Below, one piece after another: positions 24,185 through 35,000 of a DNA stretch of 64,000 bases. The stretch comes from Bin5 sp965204705. GTDB lineage: Bacteria > Chloroflexota > Anaerolineae > Caldilineales > Caldilineaceae. Under the pieces are notes generated by a model that did not search any database, was not told where the DNA came from, and saw only the letters and a program-made list of their open reading frames with translations. The stretch spans positions 930,001-994,000 of the forward strand of contig OZ242006.1 of assembly GCA_965204705.1 (NCBI GenBank), given 5' to 3'. Both the position numbers and the translations under genes were made by a program. The stretch's first letter is position 1. Each line of letters begins with the position of its first letter.

Positions 24185-24943
24185 ATGAAGGTGCCAATGT
24201 CCGTCCGTCTACCTGTACTGTTGTTGTGTGCAGCAGTCGCCTTTGCCCTTTTCTATGCCGCCTCCACGGTCACGCCTACCTTTGCCAGCGAAGGAGACGA
24301 CCACAGCCACGAGGATGAAGCCCCCACCCTTGAATCTCTCGCCGAGCGCATCGCCGGTCTCGAGAGCCAGGTAGCCGAACTGGAGCTCTTCAAAAAGGAA
24401 ACTACCGAGCAGATCCTGGCCTACCCCGTTTTCGACGCCATCGCCGCCGTATATCTGCTCGACCAGATCGACATCCATGCGCTCTATGATCGGCTGCATG
24501 ACGGTGACGGGATCATGCCGGGCGATTCCGGACAGATAAAGCGCCTCATTCCCCTGCTCGCTTCAGTCAACTGGCCGCCCGAACTGGCGGAAGAAGGGAC
24601 GAAATTGGTGGAAACGCTCACACAGCTCGCCGAAGCGCTTGCCGACGACGATCTGGAAACCGCCGTACCCCTTGCCTCCGCCGCTCACGAAGAGCAACAC
24701 CACTTCTCCGGCAGCGTCGCCGACTGGTTTGCCTGCCTGCTCCTCCCCGAGGAAGAGATGGAAGCGGAAGAAAAAGAACACGACGACCACTCTGAGAGCA
24801 CAGATGACGGCCACAGCCATAGCCATGACCACGACGAAACGAGTGACGATAACGACAGCCACGACAGCGCGACCAACAACTGCGATAACGACGAATCAAA
24901 CGAAACACAAGACGACGGACATAGTCACAGCCACGGAGGCTAA
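24185..24943 (+). CDS. Secreted His/Asp-rich metal-binding protein
   Basis: From ATG 24185 (AAAGGAGAT just upstream; the frame opens six codons earlier) the 252-residue product has a signal peptide (about 7-30). Next comes a short His-rich start (GDDHSHEDE), a predicted helical domain (about 45-190), and a long His/Asp/Ser/Glu tail with repeated GHSHSHDH motifs. Such tails bind copper, zinc or nickel. Two CopC-family genes follow, the first 3 bases later, so a copper-handling role outside the membrane is likely. The core domain is not recognised. Confidence 0.7.
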   Translation: MKVPMSVRLPVLLLCAAVAFALFYAASTVTPTFASEGDDHSHEDEAPTLESLAERIAGLESQVAELELFKKETTEQILAYPVFDAIAAVYLLDQIDIHALYDRLHDGDGIMPGDSGQIKRLIPLLASVNWPPELAEEGTKLVETLTQLAEALADDDLETAVPLASAAHEEQHHFSGSVADWFACLLLPEEEMEAEEKEHDDHSESTDDGHSHSHDHDETSDDNDSHDSATNNCDNDESNETQDDGHSHSHGG

Positions 24944-24946
24944 CCA

Positions 24947-25687
24947 GTGTTCGTGACCAATCTGCCCAGAGTTATCGCCAAACTGCTATGCGTAGTGGTC
25001 TTACTGGCCACTATCCACTACCCTCTGGCCACTGCCGTCCTGGCCCATGCCGACTACGACAGTTCCGTGCCCGCCGCCGACGAAGTCCTTTCCCGGGCGC
25101 CCCGGCAGGTGCAGGTCTGGTTCACCCAGGATCTCTTTCGCCGTGAAGGCCAAAACAGCCTCGAGGTCTACGGCCCCGATGACCAGAGGGTCGATCAGGA
25201 CGACGCCGCCATCGACGATGACAACCGCAAGCTGATGACCGTCTCGCTCCAATCGGACCTGGCCGACGGCCTTTACACCGTTCGCTGGCGCACCCTGTCC
25301 GCAGACGATGGCGATGATGCCAATGGCGAATTCCAGTTCACCATCCAGGCTCAAGAGCCAGGGGAAGAGGCTACACCAACAGCCGCGCCTACACCCGCGC
25401 CTACAGAAGAGTCATCAGAAGAGGCGGAGAGCGCCCAACCATCCCCCACGAGCACAACACCAGTGGAAAGCACGGAGCCTCAATCGACGGCCCCCGCCGA
25501 AGGTACGGCTTCAGAAGACGCCGAAACACCTGCCGGTCAGGCAGACCAGGGACCGGGGATCCCTTGCATGGGTAGTTCCGCGCCGCTTCTCCTACTGCTC
25601 GGCACGTTTCTGCTCACCAGAAGACGCCTAAGGCATGGCGAACGCCAGTCCCGAACTACCTCGCGCAACTTGAGAGCAAAGAACTGA
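24947..25687 (+). CDS. CopC-domain copper-binding protein, membrane-anchored
   Basis: 246 residues starting at a GTG 3 bases after the previous stop. A signal peptide ends at AVLAHADYDSSVPAAD, giving the mature N-terminal His that binds Cu(II) in CopC proteins. The single CopC beta domain spans about 30-130. A Thr/Pro/Glu-rich linker (about 132-200) and a C-terminal hydrophobic segment (SAPLLLLLGTFLLTRRR) follow, a membrane anchor with basic stop. It is probably periplasmic or extracytoplasmic copper delivery for the next gene. Confidence 0.8.
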   Translation: MFVTNLPRVIAKLLCVVVLLATIHYPLATAVLAHADYDSSVPAADEVLSRAPRQVQVWFTQDLFRREGQNSLEVYGPDDQRVDQDDAAIDDDNRKLMTVSLQSDLADGLYTVRWRTLSADDGDDANGEFQFTIQAQEPGEEATPTAAPTPAPTEESSEEAESAQPSPTSTTPVESTEPQSTAPAEGTASEDAETPAGQADQGPGIPCMGSSAPLLLLLGTFLLTRRRLRHGERQSRTTSRNLRAKN

Positions 25688-25697
25688 CAGCCGCGCG

Positions 25698-27869
25698 ATG
25701 TCGAATGCTCTTTGGCATGGTGCAGCCAAGTCGATATGGGCGGCCGCACAGAGAATCAAAGCAGTGGGCCTGCCGTTGGCGTGGTTCGCCGCGGCAACGG
25801 CCCTGCTGCTGTCGTCCCAGGGCGCCCTGGCCCACGCGCTGCTCGTACGCGCCGACCCCCAGCCGAATTCAGAACTCACGCAACCTCCCGACTCCCTCCA
25901 GTTCTGGTTCAGCGAACCGCTCGAAGAGACCTTCACCGGCGCCCGCATCCTCGACGCCGCCGGAACCGAAATCCCAACCGGCGCCCCCCAAGTCGACCCC
26001 GCCGACCCCACCCACCTGACCCTGCCGCTGGAGAGCATCGAGCCGGGCGTCTACACCGTCGTCTGGCAGACACTCTCCAGTGTCGACGGCCATGAGTGGG
26101 TCGGCTCCTTCCCCCTCACTATCCTGAATCCCGACGGCACCCGTCCCGCAGGTACCGCCGTCGAGGTCTCCGTTCATCGTGAAGAAGGACTTCCGCCCCT
26201 CGCCGATTCACTTCTCCGTTGGCTCTCTCTTCTCGGCGCAGCGCTATTGGTCGGGCCGTTGTCTATGCGTTGGCTGTTGGCGCGATCGGGGGCAGATGAC
26301 AGCGCCGAAAGTCTCGTTGAGCCGCTGATCAACTCAATCGCATGCATAGGTGTAATCCTCCTGATCGCCTCCGGTTGGCTGCAATTCCTCTCCCAGTCGC
26401 TGCGCCTCGGCGGAGTCGGCGACTTTCCGGAACTCCTGCTCGCCACCCGTCCAGGCCGCCTCCTGCTGATTCGGCAAACGCTGCTGGCCGCCGCCGTCCC
26501 CCTCCTGTACCCCAATGGCTGGGCCAGAATTCTCTTCCGCCGGGCCATCCCACCCGACTGGCCCCCCCGTCTGGGGTCTGTCCTCTTTTTGCTCCATGCA
26601 GTGCTCATCCTGTTTGCGCTGGGCGGCACGCTGATCTACGGCCCGAACCTGTGGGTCTTCGTGGCCGCCATCATGTTCGTGAGCAGCGCTTGGTCCGAGC
26701 TGCTTTTCGGCGGCGAACCAACGTGGCACAAGCCCTTCCCCCAGCGCACTTGGGCGACCGGGCTGACCGCCGCAGCACTCTTTACCTTTGCTGCCAGCAG
26801 CCACGCCGCTGCCGCCTCCGGAAGCGGCTGGGCCATCGCCGCCGACTTCGCCCATCTCATCGCCGCCGCTGTCTGGGCGGGTGGTCTCATCTTTCTGGCG
26901 CTCCTGCTGCTGCAGCTGCATCGGCGGCAAACAGTGGCCGACCCCGATCGGCTGATCCTCCTGTTGCAACGTTACTCACTGAGCGCACAGATAGCCGTAT
27001 TCGTTCTGGGCGTGACCGGCCTCTTCAGCAGCTTCGTGCAACTGCCTACCCCCGGCAGCCTCTTCGCTACTACCTATGGGCGCGTCCTCCTCATCAAACT
27101 GATGATCGTCGCCGCCATCCTCGCGCTCGCTTACTTTAACAATCGTGCAGTTCAGCATGCGAAGGATACAGTCGCACGCCAGTCCAATCTGAGCCACTTC
27201 ACGCGCCGGGTGGCTGTGGAGGCCGGCATGGCCGCCCTGCTGTTCATATCCGTAGCGGTTCTTGTGCAGACGCCCACGCCCAACCTTCCGCCACAGTCAG
27301 CGCCCGCAGTGCCCTCGCTGCCCTTCAACGAAATGGCCTACGACGGCGACTTGGCCATCCACCTCCAGGTTTCTCCCAACCGGATCGGCCACAACCGTTA
27401 CTGGGTTCATCTCTCCCATCCCGATTCCTCCGACATCGGTGAGGTCCAACTGGTGCGTCTTTTCCTCTCCCACGAAACAGGCGAAATGGGGCAGGCGCGT
27501 CTCGACCTGGCCGACTTGGGCGAGGATGCCTTCGCCGCAGAAGGCGCCTTCCTCAACCGCGATGGCGAATGGAACCTTTCCGTCTACGTACGCCGCAGAG
27601 GCATGGATGACGCCTTAGCCGAAATCACCGTCCCCGTCCCGTCTGCCGAGTCTGTGCGGCAGGTATCCCGCTCGCCCTGGCGTAACCCGGTTCCGCGTCT
27701 GCCCGCGGAAACTTTGGTCGGCGCGCTGCTGATCGTTTTGTCGACTGTCCCACTGCTGTGGCGGCGTCAGCTGCTGCGTGCCAGCCGTCCGCTCTACATC
27801 GTCTTGACGATGGGCGCCCTCTTCTTCCTCCTTGCCGGTGGGCTCCTTGCCCTGACTGCCCTCCTGTAG
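25698..27869 (+). CDS. CopC-CopD fusion copper import protein (YcnJ-like)
   Basis: 723 residues. A signal helix (about 20-42) precedes a CopC domain (about 42-145) that starts HALLVRADPQPNSEL. About eight membrane helices of the CopD type follow (about 165-510), with conserved His residues such as FAASSHAAAASG. A C-terminal extracytoplasmic beta domain (about 540-650) and a last helix complete it. The fusion resembles Bacillus YcnJ, a copper importer. It follows the CopC gene by 10 bases and completes a three-gene operon. No ribosome site is clear, which suggests translational coupling. Confidence 0.88.
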   Translation: MSNALWHGAAKSIWAAAQRIKAVGLPLAWFAAATALLLSSQGALAHALLVRADPQPNSELTQPPDSLQFWFSEPLEETFTGARILDAAGTEIPTGAPQVDPADPTHLTLPLESIEPGVYTVVWQTLSSVDGHEWVGSFPLTILNPDGTRPAGTAVEVSVHREEGLPPLADSLLRWLSLLGAALLVGPLSMRWLLARSGADDSAESLVEPLINSIACIGVILLIASGWLQFLSQSLRLGGVGDFPELLLATRPGRLLLIRQTLLAAAVPLLYPNGWARILFRRAIPPDWPPRLGSVLFLLHAVLILFALGGTLIYGPNLWVFVAAIMFVSSAWSELLFGGEPTWHKPFPQRTWATGLTAAALFTFAASSHAAAASGSGWAIAADFAHLIAAAVWAGGLIFLALLLLQLHRRQTVADPDRLILLLQRYSLSAQIAVFVLGVTGLFSSFVQLPTPGSLFATTYGRVLLIKLMIVAAILALAYFNNRAVQHAKDTVARQSNLSHFTRRVAVEAGMAALLFISVAVLVQTPTPNLPPQSAPAVPSLPFNEMAYDGDLAIHLQVSPNRIGHNRYWVHLSHPDSSDIGEVQLVRLFLSHETGEMGQARLDLADLGEDAFAAEGAFLNRDGEWNLSVYVRRRGMDDALAEITVPVPSAESVRQVSRSPWRNPVPRLPAETLVGALLIVLSTVPLLWRRQLLRASRPLYIVLTMGALFFLLAGGLLALTALL

Positions 27870-28137
27870 CCCGATCACCCGGCCCCGCCGACCCTCGGCT
27901 TCAGAGCGCGACCAGGCCCCAATCGACAATCGCAAATCAACCCGCCTAGACCAACGCTCTGCTCGTTACAGCGCAATCTCTGGGTTGGCGCCCGACCTCA
28001 AATCTTTCTCTTACACTCCGCAAATGCGCCTGTGATGGACGCAGACTACACTGAGTCTCTAAAACACACGGCCAGCGTCGGTCCGGTGAGAGTTCCTCTG
28101 TGCCGGATAGGAATTATGGACGGAAAGGGAGAGATAA
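27870..28137. other. clpB upstream region
   Basis: 268 bases with no gene. I looked for a CIRCE element (TTAGCACTC-N9-GAGTGCTAA) or another heat-shock operator and did not find one. AAAGGGAGAG at 28124-28133 is the clpB ribosome site. Confidence 0.4.
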
Positions 28138-30759
28138 ATGAGATTCGATCGCTTGACCGAGAAGGCAAGTGAAGCAATTGTCGAGGCCCAGAACGAGGCC
28201 AGGGAATACCAACATGCCAGCATCGAGCCCGAGCATCTCCTGCTCGCGCTGCTGCGCCAGCAGGGAGGGGTCGTACCTGCCGTAATCGATCGCATGGGAG
28301 GCGACAGGCAGAGCCTTCAGGCCGGAGTGGAGCAACTTCTGGCCGCAAAGTCCCGCGTCAGCGGCGGCGCAATGGATATGCGTATGGGGCGCGAGTTGGC
28401 ACAGCTTCTCGAAGAGGCTGAGACCATCGCCGCCAACATGAAGGACGAATACACCTCCACCGAGCATCTCCTCATGGCGATGGCCTCGGCCCGCAACGGC
28501 GGCGTCCGTCAACTGTTGGAACAACACGGCGTCGACTACAACGGCATCATGCAGGGTCTGGCCGCCGTGCGCGGCAGCCAGCGCGTCACCAGCCAGACCC
28601 CTGAAGCCCAGTATGAGGCCCTGGCAAAGTACGGCCGCGACCTGACCGCCGACGCCAGCAAAGGCAACCTCGACCCCATCATCGGCCGCGATCAGGAGAT
28701 CCGCCGCGTCGTGCAGATCCTCAGTCGGCGTACCAAGAACAACCCGGTGCTGATCGGCGAGCCCGGCGTCGGCAAGACCGCCATCGCCGAAGGCCTCGCG
28801 CAGCGCATCGTAAACGGCGACGTGCCTACAACCCTGAAGAACAAGCGCCTCGTCGCGCTCGACTTGGGCGCGCTTGTGGCCGGGGCCAAGTATCGCGGCG
28901 AATTCGAAGAGCGTCTCAAGGCCGTTCTCAACGAAATCCGCGATGCCGAAGGCGAGGTTCTTCTATTCATCGACGAGATGCACACCCTCGTCGGCGCCGG
29001 CGCGGCCGAAGGCTCGATGGACGCCTCCAACATGCTCAAACCGATGCTGGCCCGCGGCGAACTCCACGCCATCGGCGCAACCACCCTCGACGAGTACCGC
29101 AAACATATCGAGAAGGATGCCGCCCTCGAACGCCGCTTCCAGCCGGTCTTCGTCGGCGAACCCTCCGTCGAGGATACCGTCTCCATCCTGCGCGGGCTCA
29201 AGGAGCGTTACGAGGTCCATCACGGCGTCCGCGTGACCGACGGCGCCGTAATCGCCGCCGCGCAGCTCAGCCACCGCTACATCAGCGACCGCCAGCTGCC
29301 CGACAAGGCCATCGATCTGGTCGATGAGGCCGCCAGCCGCCTGCGCATGCAGATCGACTCCAAACCCAAGAAACTCGACGAACTCGAACGCCAGGTGATG
29401 CAGCTCGAGATCGAACGCGAAGCCCTCCGCAAGGAGTCTGACGAGGCCAGCAAACAGCGCCTCGATGCGCTCGAAAAGGAGCTGGCCGACCTGCAGGAGA
29501 CCAGCTCCGAACTCTCCATCCGCTGGCAGGCCGAACGGTCCGCCATCCAGGCCCTGCGCACCCTCAAGGAGGAAAGCGAGCAGCTGCGCACCGATATCGA
29601 GCAGGCCGAACGTGACTACGACCTGCAGCGGGCCGCCGAGCTGCGCTACGGGCGCATGAACGAGCTCCAGCTGCAACTCGACGAAGCTGCCCAAAATGTG
29701 GCTGCCATCCAGGCCGGCGGCGCACTCCTGAAAGAGGAGGTTGACGACGATGAAATCGCCGCCGTTGTCAGCGAATGGACCGGCATCCCCGTCAACAAGC
29801 TGATGGAAGGCGAGCGCGAGCGGCTCGTGCGCATGGACGTAGAGTTGCACAACCGAGTGGTCGGCCAGGAGCAGGCCGTTGCCGCTGTCGCCGCCGCCAT
29901 TCGCCGTAGCCGCGCCGGTCTCCAGGATCCAGACCGTCCCATCGGCAGCTTCATCTTCCTCGGCCCCACCGGCGTCGGCAAGACAGAGCTGGCTCGCGCC
30001 CTGGCCGAATACCTTTTCGATGATGAACACAACCTGGTTCGCATCGACATGAGCGAATACCAGGAGCGGCACACCGTCGCCCGCCTGCTCGGCGCCCCGC
30101 CCGGCTACGTCGGCTACGACGAGGGCGGACAGCTGACCGAATCCGTGCGCCGCCGCCCCTACTCGGTCGTCCTATTCGACGAAATCGAGAAGGCCCACCT
30201 CGAGGTTTTCAATGTGCTTTTGCAGGTTCTGGACGACGGCCGCCTGACCGATGGACAGGGCCGCACCGTCGACTTCCGCAACACGGTGATCATCATGACC
30301 AGCAACGTCGGCAGCCAGTACATCTTGGACGTCGCCGGAATCGATGAAGAGGTCGAGCGCCGCGTAATGACAGCCATGCGCCAGCAGTTCCGGCCGGAGT
30401 TCCTCAACCGGGTCGATGAGATCGTCATCTTCCACAGCCTTTCGGCCGACCACCTTGAGGGCATCGCCGAAATACAGCTGGAACGGCTCCGTGCACTGCT
30501 GGCCGACCGCGATATTACTCTCGATCTGACCGACGAGGCCAAGGCATTGATCCTGCAGGACGGCAACGACCCTGCCTACGGCGCCCGTCCGCTCAAACGA
30601 GCGCTCCAACGCACTGTGGCTGACCCGCTGGCAATGGAAATCCTCGACGGACGTGTGGCGAACGGCGATCATGTTATCGCCTCTGAACAGAACGGACAGA
30701 TCGCTTTTTCCGTAGCTGCCGCTTCCGAATTGGTGCCATCCATCACTGTCAGCAACTAG
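28138..30759 (+). CDS. clpB: ATP-dependent disaggregase ClpB
   Basis: This hexameric AAA+ chaperone rescues aggregated proteins with DnaK. The order is Clp N-domain (1-150), AAA-1 with Walker A GEPGVGKTA (about 206) and Walker B LLFIDEMHT (about 275), the long M-domain coiled coil (about 410-530), AAA-2 with GPTGVGKTE (about 608) and VVLFDEIEK (about 677), and a C-terminal D2-small domain. The M-domain separates ClpB from ClpA/C. At 873 residues it is full length. A strong terminator follows at 30821. Confidence 0.96.
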   Translation: MRFDRLTEKASEAIVEAQNEAREYQHASIEPEHLLLALLRQQGGVVPAVIDRMGGDRQSLQAGVEQLLAAKSRVSGGAMDMRMGRELAQLLEEAETIAANMKDEYTSTEHLLMAMASARNGGVRQLLEQHGVDYNGIMQGLAAVRGSQRVTSQTPEAQYEALAKYGRDLTADASKGNLDPIIGRDQEIRRVVQILSRRTKNNPVLIGEPGVGKTAIAEGLAQRIVNGDVPTTLKNKRLVALDLGALVAGAKYRGEFEERLKAVLNEIRDAEGEVLLFIDEMHTLVGAGAAEGSMDASNMLKPMLARGELHAIGATTLDEYRKHIEKDAALERRFQPVFVGEPSVEDTVSILRGLKERYEVHHGVRVTDGAVIAAAQLSHRYISDRQLPDKAIDLVDEAASRLRMQIDSKPKKLDELERQVMQLEIEREALRKESDEASKQRLDALEKELADLQETSSELSIRWQAERSAIQALRTLKEESEQLRTDIEQAERDYDLQRAAELRYGRMNELQLQLDEAAQNVAAIQAGGALLKEEVDDDEIAAVVSEWTGIPVNKLMEGERERLVRMDVELHNRVVGQEQAVAAVAAAIRRSRAGLQDPDRPIGSFIFLGPTGVGKTELARALAEYLFDDEHNLVRIDMSEYQERHTVARLLGAPPGYVGYDEGGQLTESVRRRPYSVVLFDEIEKAHLEVFNVLLQVLDDGRLTDGQGRTVDFRNTVIIMTSNVGSQYILDVAGIDEEVERRVMTAMRQQFRPEFLNRVDEIVIFHSLSADHLEGIAEIQLERLRALLADRDITLDLTDEAKALILQDGNDPAYGARPLKRALQRTVADPLAMEILDGRVANGDHVIASEQNGQIAFSVAAASELVPSITVSN

Positions 30760-30820
30760 TGCAGCCCTTGAGCGATATCGACACCTATCCCACGGGTTTA
30801 GTAAAGCAGTATTTCGTAGC

Positions 30821-30863
30821 AAACGCCCTCTGCACAGCGCAGAGGGCGTTTGTCCTTTTTTGG
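30821..30863 (+). terminator. clpB terminator
   Basis: AAACGCCCTCTGC (30821-30833) pairs with GCAGAGGGCGTTT (30839-30851), loop ACAGC, then a T-rich tail. Confidence 0.9.
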
Positions 30864-30978
30864 TTGCGTGTAAGTCGAGATTCAGGTACAATCCTCCAAT
30901 ATCTTACACCCCCCAAACCGCTAGCCAGCCGGGGCAGCCGGAACTGCCTGTCGCACGAAATGGAAAGGACCGCCGGCC

Positions 30979-32019
30979 ATGACGTACGGACCAGCACAAT
31001 CCAAGATATCCTGGTACAGAACTCCCGTGGATCGAACCGTCCTCGCCGAGCTAAATCAGCGCAGCGATCTGTTCGGCCTTTTGCAATCCCTCGGACACCT
31101 GGGCCTCCTCGCGCTGACAGGCGCCGCCGCCTGGTTTTCCCTGCAAGCGGGGCTGTGGTGGGGCGTCGCCATCGCCCTCTTCCTGCACGGCACCTTCTAC
31201 GCGTTCCTCCTCAACGGCTTCCACGAGCTCTGTCACCGAACCGTCTTTCGCACCAAGTTTCTCAACGAGCTCTTCTTGCGCGTATTCAGCTTCCTGGGCT
31301 GGTTTAACCACGTCTATTTCTGGACCAGTCATCAGGAACACCACAAGTACACACTGCATCCTCCCGACGATCTCGAAGTCGTTCTGCCTGTGGAGTTCAC
31401 GCGCAAGGGCTTCTACCAGACAGCGCTTATCAACCCATTGGGCCTGTTCCAGCGCATAAAAGGTGTGGTCCGGCTCAGCTTTGGGCGCCTGGAAGGTGAG
31501 GAAGGCGACTGGGAACACATACTCTTCCCACCGGATGCGACAGAGAAGCGCCGCCGCCTCTTCAACTGGGCGCGCATTCTCCTGGTCGGCCATCTTCTCT
31601 TGACCGTCGTCTCGCTGGTCCTGCACTTCACCGTGCTGCCCGGCCTCTGGCTGCTACCGGTACTGGTCACGCTGGCCCCGTTCTACGGTGGCTGGCTGCT
31701 CTTCCTCTGCAACAATACCCAGCACGTCGGCCTGATGGACAACATTCCCGACTTCCGCCTCTGCACCCGTACATTCAGGGTAAACCCGTTCGTGCAGTTC
31801 CTCTACTGGCACATGAACTACCATATAGAGCATCACATGTATGCCGCTGTGCCATGCTACAAATTGGGCAAACTGCATAGAGCGATAGAGGAGGACCTGC
31901 CGCCCATCCCGGTCGGCATCGTCGCCACCTGGCGGGAGATTGCCGCCATCCTCGAAAAGCAGAGGCAGGATCCCGCCTACCAGCACCTGCCCGAAGCCCC
32001 CAACCCGGTTTTGGCGTAG
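30979..32019 (+). CDS. Membrane fatty acid desaturase
   Basis: 346 residues with four to six membrane helices and the three di-iron His boxes HELCH (about 76), HQEHH (about 117) and HIEHH (about 276), the hallmark of the acyl-lipid/DesA-type desaturase and beta-carotene hydroxylase superfamily. GGAAAGGA lies 9 bases before the ATG. It is a monocistronic gene between a terminator and a convergent gene. The substrate (fatty acyl chain or another lipid) cannot be told from the sequence. Confidence 0.88.
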   Translation: MTYGPAQSKISWYRTPVDRTVLAELNQRSDLFGLLQSLGHLGLLALTGAAAWFSLQAGLWWGVAIALFLHGTFYAFLLNGFHELCHRTVFRTKFLNELFLRVFSFLGWFNHVYFWTSHQEHHKYTLHPPDDLEVVLPVEFTRKGFYQTALINPLGLFQRIKGVVRLSFGRLEGEEGDWEHILFPPDATEKRRRLFNWARILLVGHLLLTVVSLVLHFTVLPGLWLLPVLVTLAPFYGGWLLFLCNNTQHVGLMDNIPDFRLCTRTFRVNPFVQFLYWHMNYHIEHHMYAAVPCYKLGKLHRAIEEDLPPIPVGIVATWREIAAILEKQRQDPAYQHLPEAPNPVLA

Positions 32020-32034
32020 CCCGTATCCTTCCGC

Positions 32035-35000
32035 CTAATCCGGCCAATCGCACAGCCCTTCCACGTAGGCCGCGGAGCCGTCCCGCAGCCAGCCGTCCAA
32101 CTGGGCCACTTCCTTGAGTTGCTGGCCTCGCTCCCGCGGCACAACGACGTAGCCGCAATCCATCTCCGGTAACGCCGTCATATCGCCCCACAGCTTCTCG
32201 AACTGCGTGACGGGGAAAATGTCCTCCTGACCCCGCCCCCAACGCTTCTTTACCTCCTTCAACGTCACATAAGTCGGCATGCGCGCCGCCGCGCGTCCCA
32301 ACGCCTCCGTCACCACCCCCTCATCCTCCAGGTCCGTCCGTTCCAATCCCAGCGTCGCCAGCAGCCGGTCAATGTCAATCCAGAAAGTGTTGGTGTTGTA
32401 ATACGTCAGACGAAATTCGATCTCCTCGCGCGGCAGCGCCAGGCCTTCCACCAGCCGCACCATGCCGTCGATACGCGCTAGCCCGCCACCCCGGTCCTCC
32501 AATCTGCGGTGGATCACCTCCGTGGACATCGCCGCCCCCGAACTGATATGCAGGCCCAGTAACGCCGGATCGACATGCGCGCCGACCGTGTCGATGTTGT
32601 GCATCATCAGATACTGAAGTTGCGGCCGCACCTCAAGCAGTCCTCGCAGAACCCCGTTGCGCAGCAAGTTCGGCGCCTCATACCAGTGGCCAACCGGGTG
32701 GATGCACTGGTCGGGCAGGTTGTCGACGTAATCACTGCCCTCTCCTTGCGTGCGCGCCCAGTTGACCAGTGCACTGTGCAAACTCTCCTGCACCTTTTCC
32801 GCCTGTACGTCAAGGACCTGTCTCGGCGTCTCTTCCCAGGCATATCGCAGATCGCGCACCATCGGCACCATACGCAAGCCAATGCTTCGCCCCGGCGACA
32901 GCAGAAGCGGTCCGCCATAGCCGCAGTCGCTCCCGTCCCCGACAACCCCGGCAATCGCCCGGTGCGTTAGATAGCTGGTCGTGATAATGTGCGGCAAGGG
33001 CCTGCCGCATAGTCGGCCGCTCCGGCGGCTCTTGGCCAGGTGAATCTCGATGAAGTTGCGGTGTTTGCCTCCCAGCCTTGCAAAAGGATTCAGCGCCTTG
33101 ACAACCCCCGCGCCCTGGCTCCACCGGCTCCCCGCTCCGCCTGCCAAAGACACGACCGCCACCTCTCCCGCCCTGAGCGCGGCCGCGCCGATCTCTTCAA
33201 GACTATCCGGCAACCCCGCCGTTGCGTCGACCGTCTCCTCGGGCGCTACGTCTTCGATCAGGCTGCGCGCTGGCAGACGGTTCTGGGCCAGGCCGATCCG
33301 TCCGCTTCGCAGGTCGCCGCGAATCTGTTCATGTTGTTCGCGGTCAAAGGCGTTTTCCGCCAGCATCGCCGACAGTGAATCCTGCGAATCCTCCTCCTGC
33401 CTCTGTGGCATCATGCGCTGCAAAAGAGAAGGCAGAACGTCGATGAGAGCCGGATCCTCGCCGCTCGCTGCCCCGAAAATCTCCAGTTCCGCTCGCTGCG
33501 CAGGAGTAAGCAGCCACGGATCCTGGCGCAACGTGTCTGGAACCGTCAGCCGGTAGTAATCCGCCGGCATCAGTGCGGAGGCCTCGTCCAAAGGCTGCGG
33601 TGTCACACCCGGCGCACTGTGCAGTTCGGCCCATGTCCCCCGCTCATTGATCGCAAAATCATAGACCACCGGCTGCATCGCGAAGGGAACAGCATGATCC
33701 ATAAGCGCCTTCGTTTCATCCATGATCTCCTGCATTCGGACCTTCGCGTCGGCCTTGCGGCGGGGATCAAAGAGAAATCCCATGCCGCCCCCGGACATAC
33801 CGCCCAACATCCAGAAGCCCCAGAAATGCTCGCCAAACTCTGCGCGCGCCTGCTCGATCAACCTGTCCGTGTAGAGATTGCCCGCCCACGGTATGATAGT
33901 CTGTATCGGCCCTCTGAAGTTGCGCTCCGTTGCCTCGCCGATGGCCCTTACACTGCCCGCCTTCAGATGCCCCAAAATCTCGTCCAACGTGCCGATCGCC
34001 CGCTGTCGCCCAACCCACTCCTCTTCAGAGCGCAGCAGATACTTCTCCGTCACCATCTCCAGAATCGGCCCAACGTCCTGCGCCATGCCTCCGTGCACCA
34101 GGACCAGACTCGCCTGCAGCGCCTGCCGCGTCTCTTCGCTTATCTCCTCCTTCCCAAAGAGATGATGACTGGGCAACAGCCTGCCCCGGCTGACGCCGAA
34201 CTCGGGATCCCCCTCGGAACTTAACCTTCCCTCGATCAGCTTGATCCCCGGCCAGATGCCGCCCGAATCCTGCCAACCTCCACCCGATCCCCCGAGCCAT
34301 TCCCCCAGAATGGCCCGCGCCGCCACCAGCCGGCATTCCTCCTCGCTCAAGCCGCCCGTTAGCGAACCGGCTTGGCCCGTCGCTCGCATACAGACGGTGA
34401 TGAGGCACGCCAGCAGACTGGTGGAAACGGCTAAACGCGATCCCTTCGGGATGTCGTTCACCTTGCTCACCAGTTCAATCCCGTGACCGGGGCCAACCAG
34501 CTGTGCCAGCAGATCGGATAGCGGCTGATGCGCCCCCTCCATGCCCGGCGGAACAATGCCGGCCGCAATCAGTGCAGCCTTCAAAAGACCGAGATAGTCG
34601 CGGGCAAAATCAAAGACCTCGGCGAAGGTTGTAATCTCTGTCCTCGCCTGCAGGTCAACGCTGACCAGCCGCAAAACGGGCCGGTCGATGACCCGGAAAT
34701 AGCCCTCCACCGGCGGCCGCGGCGCCTGGCTCTGTGTTTCACCTGCGCCATCCACGCTCAAGTCGATCGAGACGTTCAGCACCCGCGCGCCCTCAGGGAA
34801 ATCCATGCCCAGAAAGAAGATGTCGCTCCAGCCGCTGTGCGTCAGGTCCATCCGCACCGGTGTTGTTTCGCGCAGCAAAGGGAAGAGCCCGCTCTCGAGA
34901 GGACGAAGCAGTTCCTTGCGGACCCGCAGAGGATGGTCGCTCGGATGGCCTACCCGAAACATCCACTGGTTGCCTGGAACTGACCGCACGCTGCGCCGCA

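Noticed and set aside
26334..26969. 211-codon antisense frame in the copCD gene
   Set aside because: Gln/Gly/Glu-rich antisense artefact.
27870..28137. CIRCE heat-shock operator before clpB
   Set aside because: No TTAGCACTC/GAGTGCTAA pair was found.
28963..30072. 369-codon antisense frame inside clpB
   Set aside because: High GC keeps the antisense frame open; composition mirrors clpB codons and there is no family-like text.
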